NCBI GenBank assembly: GCA_017651785.1
Contig: JAGCCD010000095.1
Location: 1 to 5,485, forward strand
Direction of reading: 5' to 3'
DNA length: 5,485 nt
Origin: Bacteroidales bacterium
Lineage (GTDB): Bacteria; Bacteroidota; Bacteroidia; Bacteroidales; UBA932
Part shown: piece after piece, positions 1-4,855 of the stretch
Layout of the letters: every line of letters begins with the position of its first letter
How positions within the stretch are numbered: position 1 is the stretch's first letter
Notes under the pieces: generated by a model
What the model was told of the DNA's origin: nothing
Databases searched by the model: none
What the model saw: the letters and a program-made list of their open reading frames with translations, nothing else
Program-made: the position numbers and the translations under genes

Positions 1-106
1 AGCCGGCCAGTTCGTCCAGGTAGAAGATGCCCAGCGAGTCGCAGACGTCCAGGAAATGGTCGTCCGGCGGGTAGTGCGAGCGGATGGCGTTCATGTTCAT
101 CTCCTT
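1..106 (-). pseudogene. GH2 glycosidase fragment lacking its upstream part
   Basis: Read on the minus strand, this encodes KEMNMNAIRSHYPPDDHF followed by LDVCDSLGIFYLDELAG. This is the conserved stretch in the middle of the GH2 (beta-galactosidase type) TIM-barrel domain, where the family has N-x-N-A-x-R-(x)-S-H-Y-P and then a CD-x-x-G...DE segment. In an intact GH2 enzyme several hundred residues (sugar-binding and immunoglobulin-like domains) precede this point. Here the similarity stops at about 106, and the frame meets a TAA at 137-139 (minus strand). The AKR promoter and start codon lie immediately there instead. The gene runs off the left edge, so its C-terminal half cannot be judged. 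An ATG at 98-100 follows AAGGAG, but those bases also encode the conserved Lys-Glu, so this is probably not a true ribosome site. It is either a real 5' truncation or an assembly join. The family call is fairly firm; the cause is open. Confidence 0.62.
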
Positions 107-112
107 AAAATG

Positions 113-120
113 TATATTTG
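113..120 (+). promoter_or_regulatory. Bacteroidota -7 promoter box (TATATTTG) for the aldo-keto reductase
   Basis: TATATTTG matches the Bacteroidota sigma-ABfr -7 consensus TAnnTTTG exactly. No convincing TTTG -33 box is seen about 20 bp upstream, where the GH2 fragment lies. Only four bases separate the box from the ATG at 125, so the transcript would start at or very near the start codon. The same 11 bases (TGTATATTTGC) recur at 1133-1143 before the lipoprotein gene. Confidence 0.5.
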
Positions 121-124
121 CAGT

Positions 125-1126
125 ATGATCAATCCTTTATATTCCCCTTCCCCGGACCGCTATCAGAGCGGCGTGAAATTCCGTCGCTGCGGTCGGAGCG
201 GCGTCCTTCTTCCCGAGCTGTCCCTCGGCCTATGGCACAACTTCGGCGATGTGAACACTTTCGCCAACTCCCTGCAGATGGCGCACTTCGCGATGGACCA
301 CGGCATCGTCCACTTCGACCTTGCAAACAACTACGGCCCTTCTTACGGCTCGGCGGAAGAGACTTTCGGGCAGATAATGAAGAAGTCCTTCGCACCTTTC
401 CGTGACGAGCTGTTCATCTCCACCAAGGCGGGCTACGATATGTGGCCGGGGCCTTACGGAGTCTGGTGCTCCAGAAAGAACCTCTTGGCCAGCCTGGACC
501 AGAGCCTCAGAAGGATGAACCTTGATTACGTAGACCTTTTCTACTCCCATCGTTTCGACCCTCAGACTCCTCTGGAAGAAACTCTGCAGGCGCTTGTAGA
601 CATAGTCCGTTCGGGCAAGGCGCTTTATGTGGGCATTTCAAAGTATCCGCCCCAGGCAGCGGAGTTTGCATACAAGTATCTGAAAGACAGGGACGTTCCG
701 TGCCTCATCTACCAGGGGCGCTACAATATCCTCAACCGGGAGCCCGAACAGGAAGGCATCCTGGACCAGGCAAAAGAGAACGGCGTTGGTTTCATATGCT
801 TCTCTCCTTTGGCGCAGGGCCTTCTCACTTCCCGTTACCTGAACGGCATCCCGGCCGATTCCAGAATGGCCAAGGAGCATTTCCTCAAGTCCTCCGTCCT
901 TACTCCCGAGATGCACGCCAAGTTGGTGAAGCTCAACGAAATCGCCGCCAGGCGCGGTCAGAGCCTCGCCCAGATGGCGCTCGCCTGGTGCCTGAAGGAC
1001 GACCGGGTAACCAGCGTCATTGCCGGCGCCAGCAGCGTCCAGCAGCTTGCAGACAACTTCAAGGCAATGGAGAATACCGCATTTTCTGAGCAGGAACTGC
1101 AGGAGATAGACGAGGCGGTACGTTAA
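125..1126 (+). CDS. yghZ: Aldo-keto reductase, YghZ/Gpr (L-glyceraldehyde 3-phosphate reductase) type
   Basis: This 333-residue protein is an NADPH-dependent cytosolic aldo-keto reductase close to E. coli YghZ/Gpr (AKR14 type), which reduces L-glyceraldehyde 3-phosphate and methylglyoxal. Visible landmarks are LSLGLWHNFG (32-41), HFDLANNYGP (63-72), STKAGYDMWPGPYG (99-112), LFYSHR (138-143), GKALYVGIS (164-172), SPLAQGLLT (227-235), and the C-terminal cofactor-binding part DDRVTSVIAGAS (292-303). The AKR catalytic tetrad is present as D65, Y70, K101 and H142. E. coli YghZ is 346 residues, so the length is full apart from a slightly shorter C-terminus. The ATG at 125 is chosen because SPSPDRY then CGRSG aligns with the family N-terminus. 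In-frame ATGs at 56 and 110 would run through the GH2 fragment or the promoter box. The gene appears monocistronic. The physiological substrate is inferred from the family. Confidence 0.93.
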   Translation: MINPLYSPSPDRYQSGVKFRRCGRSGVLLPELSLGLWHNFGDVNTFANSLQMAHFAMDHGIVHFDLANNYGPSYGSAEETFGQIMKKSFAPFRDELFISTKAGYDMWPGPYGVWCSRKNLLASLDQSLRRMNLDYVDLFYSHRFDPQTPLEETLQALVDIVRSGKALYVGISKYPPQAAEFAYKYLKDRDVPCLIYQGRYNILNREPEQEGILDQAKENGVGFICFSPLAQGLLTSRYLNGIPADSRMAKEHFLKSSVLTPEMHAKLVKLNEIAARRGQSLAQMALAWCLKDDRVTSVIAGASSVQQLADNFKAMENTAFSEQELQEIDEAVR

Positions 1127-1134
1127 TTTTTTTG

Positions 1135-1142
1135 TATATTTG
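1135..1142 (+). promoter_or_regulatory. Bacteroidota -7 promoter box (TATATTTG) for the lipoprotein-phosphoesterase unit
   Basis: TATATTTG matches TAnnTTTG exactly and lies just after a T-run (1127-1133) following the AKR stop. It ends 23 bases before the ATG at 1166, which leaves a leader of roughly 18 nt. That leader is A/T-rich without a Shine-Dalgarno sequence, as is usual in this phylum. A -33 TTTG box at the right spacing is not evident because that position is inside the AKR coding end. Confidence 0.6.
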
Positions 1143-1165
1143 CGCTAATCAAATCCGTTCAACTT

Positions 1166-1519
1166 ATGAAAAAGATTTTATTCCTTCTGTTTGCCGTCGT
1201 CCTGATGGCAGCAGGTTGCACAGCAACATTGCCCAAGCAGTTCAATGCCCTTGCAGACAAGGTCGAGAAGAATGGCGAATCCTTCAGCGAGAAGCAGTGG
1301 GAGAATGTCAACGCCCAGTTCGACAAGCTCATGGAGCAGTACAACAAGGTCGTAGACAAGCTCAACGCAGACCAGAAAAAGGAAATCAGCTCCGCTATCG
1401 GCCGTTATCAGGCGGCAGCGCTCAAGGCTGGTCTTGGAAAGGCTGCAGGAGCTGTTGAGGAGCTGGTAGAAGGCGCCAAGGGCTTCCTCGAGGGCCTTGG
1501 AGGAGACGACCAGGAGTGA
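1166..1519 (+). CDS. Small helical lipoprotein, possibly DUF6565-like
   Basis: This 117-residue exported lipoprotein has a short signal peptide (MKK, then a hydrophobic core) ending in a lipobox LMAAGC, with the lipidated Cys at residue 18. The mature part is almost entirely predicted helix, rich in Lys, Glu, Gln and Ala. It has an F-x-x-x-QW segment near 40-45, a central FDKLMEQYNKVVDKL (52-66), an IGRYQAAALKAGLGKA stretch (78-93), and an acidic C-terminus GGDDQE. This pattern resembles small Bacteroidales lipoproteins grouped as DUF6565, but I make that match from memory and hold it loosely. No enzymatic motif is visible, so a periplasmic scaffold or partner role is only a guess. The next gene starts 3 nt after its stop, and its last codons carry that gene's ribosome-binding site, so the two are co-expressed. 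Confidence 0.85.
   Translation: MKKILFLLFAVVLMAAGCTATLPKQFNALADKVEKNGESFSEKQWENVNAQFDKLMEQYNKVVDKLNADQKKEISSAIGRYQAAALKAGLGKAAGAVEELVEGAKGFLEGLGGDDQE
1512..1516 (+). promoter_or_regulatory. Shine-Dalgarno AGGAG deciding a GTG start
   Basis: AGGAG sits in the last codons of the lipoprotein gene, six bases before the GTG at 1523. It is the only clear Shine-Dalgarno sequence that decides a start in this window. It supports the GTG rather than a later ATG, since starting later would remove the signal peptide. The arrangement suggests translational coupling to the upstream gene. Confidence 0.6.
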
Positions 1520-1522
1520 CCT

Positions 1523-2677
1523 GTGAATAAGTTCTCCGTTTTTTCAATCGCCGCAGCTTTGCTTGCGGCGTCTTTGTTTGGAACGGTCCGCCTGGGCGCC
1601 CAGGGCATTCAGGCGGGTCCGTGGATAAGCGATACCGGCGAGTCTTCGCTCACCGTTCTCTGGACCAGCGAGGTACCTGGAATGGCGTACGTGGAGCTCG
1701 AGGACGGTACACAGATATACGAAATGTACGCAGGCCGGCGCATCTTCCGCCGTCTGCACACCATCAGGATCAGCGGCCTGGGGCGTGGCGAATGCCTTCG
1801 CTACCGCGTCTGCGGCCAGAACATTCTGGACGACTCCAATCCCCGGAACCCCAAATTCGGCGACACGTACGAGGGCGGTTGGCACAGCGTGCGCACCTTT
1901 GACCGCAAAGCCAAATCCTGCCGGTTCTCCGTCTTCAACGACATCCATATGCGAACAGGTATGTACGAGTCGCTGGCGGCCCAGGTAGATTCGGCCGGCA
2001 CAGACTTCCTGTTCCTCAACGGCGACATCCTTTCTGCCGGCAACTATGTGATGGATACGGTGGTACGCTACGGCATAGAACCGCTTGGAACGCTTGTAAA
2101 CGGAATTCCTCTGCAGTTTACCCGAGGCAACCACGAGGGCCGGGGCAACAATCCCACGGTATTCTCAGACCTCTTCCCGCACGCGGATCCTGCGCCGTTC
2201 TACTATACCTTCCGCCAGGGTCCGGTGGCATTCATAGTGTTCGATGCCGGAGAAACCCACGAGAAACGCTCCCGCCTCTACTGCGGCACAGACGTGTTTG
2301 AGGAGTACCTTAATGAACAGATAGCGTGGGCGGGCAAAGCAATGAAAGACCCGTCCTGGCGCAGCGCTCCGGTTAAAGTCTGCCTCATCCACGTGCCAAT
2401 GATAGACCACGAGAAAAAGGACGACTACATCCTCCAGCGCTGGCTCAACCAGCATATGGTACCAATGCTCAACAAGGCCGGAGTAGACCTTATGATCGGC
2501 GCCGCCCTCCAAGAGCATAGGTATTGCGAACCCGGCTCCATGGGCAACCGTTGTCCCATCCTTGTTTGCAACGAAGCCCGACGCCTTGACTTTTCCTACA
2601 CCCGTGGCGGCAAGGTAAACGTCACAATCTGGAACCCTAAGGGAGTATGTGAATTTGAGAAGGCCCTGAAGCCGTAA
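1523..2677 (+). CDS. Secreted purple-acid-phosphatase-like metallophosphoesterase with degenerate GHxH motif
   Basis: This 384-residue calcineurin-like phosphoesterase has a signal peptide (hydrophobic core about 8-20, likely cleavage after LGA, residue 26). A fibronectin-III-like N-terminal domain follows (about 31-125), as in purple acid phosphatases (PGPWISDTGESSLTVLW-type start). The catalytic domain shows the metal motifs in order: FNDIHMR (D140, H142), NGDILS (D168), RGNHEGRG (N203, H204) and LIHVPM (H290). The last motif, normally GHxH, reads GAALQEHRY (326-334). At least one metal-ligand His, and perhaps both, is replaced; H332 may supply one from a shifted position. The role is probably periplasmic or surface phosphate-ester hydrolysis, but activity is uncertain. 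The start is GTG at 1523. The 3' end overlaps the convergent SprT-like gene by 41 bp. Confidence 0.88.
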   Translation: MNKFSVFSIAAALLAASLFGTVRLGAQGIQAGPWISDTGESSLTVLWTSEVPGMAYVELEDGTQIYEMYAGRRIFRRLHTIRISGLGRGECLRYRVCGQNILDDSNPRNPKFGDTYEGGWHSVRTFDRKAKSCRFSVFNDIHMRTGMYESLAAQVDSAGTDFLFLNGDILSAGNYVMDTVVRYGIEPLGTLVNGIPLQFTRGNHEGRGNNPTVFSDLFPHADPAPFYYTFRQGPVAFIVFDAGETHEKRSRLYCGTDVFEEYLNEQIAWAGKAMKDPSWRSAPVKVCLIHVPMIDHEKKDDYILQRWLNQHMVPMLNKAGVDLMIGAALQEHRYCEPGSMGNRCPILVCNEARRLDFSYTRGGKVNVTIWNPKGVCEFEKALKP

Positions 2678-3308
2678 GATGCTCCTCCACTTCCTCCATC
2701 GGCGCCATTATGACATTGAAGGCAGAAGAAGTGGGGAAGCGGTTGAACCAGGGATCTGATTCTTCGAAATAATCTATTGCCGACACCTGCCGGCTGCGCA
2801 TCAGCACCCGGTGGTAGGCAGCGACCTTGCGTTCGTCGTGAGGAAGGAGTTTAATGCCCTGACGCCCGTCTTTGAACGTTACTATCGCAATATAGCGCAG
2901 CTTGGGCCGCTTGTCCAGCACCGCCTCCCGCTGCTCTTTTGTGGTGCGGTGTGAAACGGTGATATGACGGCCGTAGGTACTGTTTATCTGCTCCATCATC
3001 TGCCTGAATACCTTTCCGTGCGCCGAGGTGTCCTTGATGTTGTTGAGGCGGATGTAGTAGTGGATCATCTCGTGGATTACCGTGTCTTCCACCTCGTTTT
3101 CCGGAAGGTCGAACCGCTTGCTGAAGCGGAGCTTGAAGTCGTAATGCTCAGTACGTCCGAACAGGCGCCGGCGGGTCTTGAAGGTGCAAAGCCCCACGTA
3201 CGAGGCCGCGTTGCTCAGCGCCACCGGTATCTTTGGCAGCTTACCGCTGAATATCAGCTCGTTAAAGCGGTCGAACCTGGCCTGTATGAAGGGGATGTCA
3301 GGAACCAT
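2637..3308 (-). CDS. SprT-like zinc metalloprotease domain protein
   Basis: This 223-residue cytosolic protein carries the SprT-like zincin domain. The metal site is HEMIH (79-83, with E80 the catalytic base) and a probable third ligand H97 in SAHGKVF, matching the family pattern HExxH...HG..F. The N-terminus (FIQARFDRFNELIFSGKLP) fits SprT-like proteins. The region after about 135 continues with a domain containing VTFKDGRQGIKLLP, and has no CxxC pairs, so the C-terminal zinc ribbon of E. coli SprT or human SPRTN is absent (the only Cys is C41). Family members such as Spartan cleave DNA-protein crosslinks; whether this one does is unknown. The ATG overlaps the stop of the upstream GH20-like gene as TGATG, implying translational coupling as the last gene of the operon. 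Confidence 0.88.
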   Translation of the reverse strand: MVPDIPFIQARFDRFNELIFSGKLPKIPVALSNAASYVGLCTFKTRRRLFGRTEHYDFKLRFSKRFDLPENEVEDTVIHEMIHYYIRLNNIKDTSAHGKVFRQMMEQINSTYGRHITVSHRTTKEQREAVLDKRPKLRYIAIVTFKDGRQGIKLLPHDERKVAAYHRVLMRSRQVSAIDYFEESDPWFNRFPTSSAFNVIMAPMEEVEEHLTASGPSQIHILP

Positions 3309-4405
3309 CAGTGTTCCTTGAGATAGCTCAGGACGGCTTTTGCCGCTTCTGCGCTGCCGTCACGCCTGCCCCTGTGTTCACCTGTGCCATAGTATGAACG
3401 GAGGAACTGTCCGGCGCTGCTCCAGATGGTGTGGACGTAGCCCTGAAGTCGGTCTGCGGTCTCTTTGGGAGCCTGCGTGCGGAACCGCTCCATATCCTTT
3501 ATCTGCTGCACGGAGATCTCCGGATCACGATAGCCGCAGGAAACCACGGGCAGGCCCTTCATCGCAAAGTATACGGCGCTCAGGTCTGCACGCTCGTAGT
3601 GCCAGTCGCAGATGAGAATGTCTTTGGGAATCATGTCTATGGCGCGCCAGGTGTCGTTGTAGCTGGCTTCCCACTCTCCAAGGCCGGTGGTGCGTCCGTC
3701 CAGCAGGCGGTCTCCCCAGATCATGAGCTGGCGGCCTTTTGCCGCAAGGTGGTCGTGAAGGGTGTTGACCTCTCCGGCAAAGAGCTCCGACTTGTCTTTC
3801 CCGTGGCAGCGGGGGCATTCGTCCTCTCCTATATAAAAGACTTCATCCATTCCGGCGTGAAAGGCATCGGCGTGGAAGGCATCACAGATTTCGTCAATCA
3901 CGTCGAACACCACTCTGTGCACGTCCGGATGAAGAGGGCAGTAGCTTTTGCAATACAGTCTCTCCGGATTGGGCCATTTGGTGTAGTTCTCCGTTTTTAC
4001 GGATGGTGTTTCGTCAAACTCGGGATACACCCGAAGCAGGGCGTGAGTCTGCGTGGCCCAGGACTGATGCCCCAGCAGATTGACCTGCGGGACAAGGCGG
4101 ATGCCGTGCCTGCTGCAGGCGGCAGCGAGCTTGTCTGCATCTGCCGCTGTGAGCGGATGCTCATCCCTCAGCTCCGGGTGGGAGACATAAGCGAAGTTCC
4201 AGTCTACGCGCAGTATGAGCAAGTTGATTTTGGCAGGCGCCAATTCCTCTTCTATAAAACGTACGAACGCATCTACCCCTCTCTGAGACGGGGCTTCAAT
4301 TGCAAAACCGCGGATGGGAAGAGCAGAATCCTGCTCCTGGGCTAAAGAGCTTACAGATACGGCAAGCAGGGAGAATAGGCCTGCAATTACGCTTTTGATA
4401 CTCAT
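3308..4405 (-). CDS. Secreted GH20-like glycoside hydrolase (beta-N-acetylhexosaminidase superfamily)
   Basis: This 365-residue protein has a signal peptide (MSIKS, core to about 20, likely cleavage after SLA, residue 22), then a single TIM-barrel-like domain resembling compact Bacteroidales GH20-family proteins. Landmarks are LRVDWNFAY (65-73), VPQVNLLGHQSW (105-116), YCPLHPDV (155-162), HAGMDEVF (183-190), IWGDRLLDG (229-237), GEWEAS (243-248), CDWHYERAD (266-274) and HTIWSS (325-330). In GH20 enzymes an Asp-Glu pair in H-x-G-G-D-E supplies catalysis, and D187-E188 fits it, with Met in place of one Gly. The N-terminal GH20b domain is absent. The start is the ATG at 4405, because an upstream frame to 4699 is only a shadow of yccF and lacks a signal peptide. 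It lies 8 nt after the yccF stop. Substrate specificity is inferred, not seen. Confidence 0.85.
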   Translation of the reverse strand: MSIKSVIAGLFSLLAVSVSSLAQEQDSALPIRGFAIEAPSQRGVDAFVRFIEEELAPAKINLLILRVDWNFAYVSHPELRDEHPLTAADADKLAAACSRHGIRLVPQVNLLGHQSWATQTHALLRVYPEFDETPSVKTENYTKWPNPERLYCKSYCPLHPDVHRVVFDVIDEICDAFHADAFHAGMDEVFYIGEDECPRCHGKDKSELFAGEVNTLHDHLAAKGRQLMIWGDRLLDGRTTGLGEWEASYNDTWRAIDMIPKDILICDWHYERADLSAVYFAMKGLPVVSCGYRDPEISVQQIKDMERFRTQAPKETADRLQGYVHTIWSSAGQFLRSYYGTGEHRGRRDGSAEAAKAVLSYLKEH

Positions 4406-4413
4406 ATCGCGCG

Positions 4414-4782
4414 TTATTTTATGGTTTTTCCGAAGGGGAAAATTGAGTTTACAGCCATCTTGAAGTGCTGAAGGCCCCAGGGGATACCTACGATGGTGAT
4501 GCAGCAGATGAGGCCGCAGACGCCGTGTATGAGGGCGATTTCCCACCAGCCGAGCAGGAGCCATACAAGGTTCATTATTGTTGACAGGCAGCCGGGTTCG
4601 TTGGGCCTGTAGACCATCTCGTGTCCGAAGGGCCAGAGGGAGTAGGTTCCCAGCTTGAAGAGCTGAACGCCGAAGGGGATGCCTATGATGGTGATGCACA
4701 TCAGCAGGCCTACAAGGTAGTATATCAGGGCGATGATGAAACCGCCCAGGACAAACCAGATAACGTTTCCAAGAAATTTCAT
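4414..4782 (-). CDS. yccF: YccF-type inner-membrane protein with duplicated domain
   Basis: This 122-residue integral membrane protein is built of two copies of the YccF domain (DUF307), at residues 5-53 and 70-118. The copies align without gaps and share about 25 of 49 residues, including CITIIGIP/CITIVGIP and WPFG/FPFG. Each copy has two hydrophobic segments (about 8-22 and 23-36; about 71-86 and 88-101), suggesting up to four membrane passes. Length and motifs match E. coli YccF, whose function is unknown. The start is MKFLGNVIW at 4782; an in-frame ATG at 4872 would add 30 residues covering the promoter and part of the divergent kinase gene. It is the first gene of the operon with the GH20-like and SprT-like genes. 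Confidence 0.92.
   Translation of the reverse strand: MKFLGNVIWFVLGGFIIALIYYLVGLLMCITIIGIPFGVQLFKLGTYSLWPFGHEMVYRPNEPGCLSTIMNLVWLLLGWWEIALIHGVCGLICCITIVGIPWGLQHFKMAVNSIFPFGKTIK
4429..4575 (-). repeat. Second copy of the internal YccF duplication
   Basis: This encodes residues 70-118 of YccF and aligns gap-free with residues 5-53 (4624-4770). Nucleotide similarity is still visible around the CITI(I/V)GIP segments, where both copies read GATGGTGATGCA on the plus strand. The duplication is characteristic of the family and therefore ancient. Confidence 0.75.
4624..4770 (-). repeat. First copy of the internal YccF duplication
   Basis: This encodes residues 5-53 of YccF, the partner of the copy at 4429-4575. 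Sixteen residues (54-69, including the GCLST loop) separate the two units. Confidence 0.75.
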
Positions 4783-4805
4783 AGCGACCGGGTTTTCGTA
4801 CTTCA

Positions 4806-4813
4806 CAAATGTA
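4806..4813 (-). promoter_or_regulatory. Bacteroidota -7 promoter box (TACATTTG) for the yccF operon
   Basis: On the minus strand this reads TACATTTG, an exact TAnnTTTG match. It ends 23 bases before the yccF ATG at 4782, the same spacing as the lipoprotein promoter, which supports it. No TTTG -33 box is seen at normal spacing. Confidence 0.55.
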
Positions 4814-4829
4814 AGCAAATAATTGCTAA
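4812..4829. promoter_or_regulatory. Imperfect palindrome between divergent promoters, possible operator
   Basis: TAAGCAAATAATTGCTAA is an inverted repeat with perfect 5-bp inner arms (AGCAA/TTGCT) around a 4-bp AT spacer, plus one mismatch and one further pair outside. It touches the -7 boxes of both divergent promoters, so a regulator binding here could control both. With such short arms in AT-rich DNA, chance is possible. Confidence 0.3.
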
Positions 4830-4834
4830 CTTTA
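4827..4834 (+). promoter_or_regulatory. Probable -7 box (TAACTTTA) for the sugar kinase
   Basis: TAACTTTA matches TAnnTTTG except for the last base. It ends 21 bases before the ATG at 4856, consistent with the 23-base gap of the other two well-placed promoters. It lies symmetrically to the yccF -7 box about position 4820. Confidence 0.4.
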
Positions 4835-4855
4835 CACTCTCTAATTATTCTGTTG

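Noticed and set aside
1124..1134. T-run after the AKR stop as a rho-independent terminator
   Set aside because: No GC-rich hairpin precedes it; the run merges into the next promoter's AT-rich region.
111..1143. The 11-bp direct repeat TGTATATTTGC at 111-121 and 1133-1143 as mobile-element boundaries around the AKR gene
   Set aside because: Both copies are Bacteroidota promoter boxes, and no transposase, integrase or terminal inverted repeats accompany them.
1544..2134. 196-residue open frame on the minus strand inside the phosphoesterase gene
   Set aside because: It is antisense to a well-supported coding sequence and has no recognisable motif or promoter.
3803..3817. CPRCHG in the GH20-like protein as a c-type heme site (CxxCH)
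   Set aside because: The context is a glycoside hydrolase loop next to the catalytic Asp-Glu, with no cytochrome fold or heme ligand pattern around it.
3431..4345. Long 304-residue open frame on the plus strand opposite the GH20-like gene
   Set aside because: It lies wholly antisense to a gene with clear family motifs and a signal peptide, shows no recognisable domain, and long antisense frames are common in GC-rich codon usage.
4406..4699. 98-residue His- and Arg-rich N-terminal extension of the GH20-like protein
   Set aside because: It is the yccF sequence read in another frame, and the repeated HHHxR blocks reflect the yccF internal duplication. The ATG at 4405 gives a proper signal peptide.
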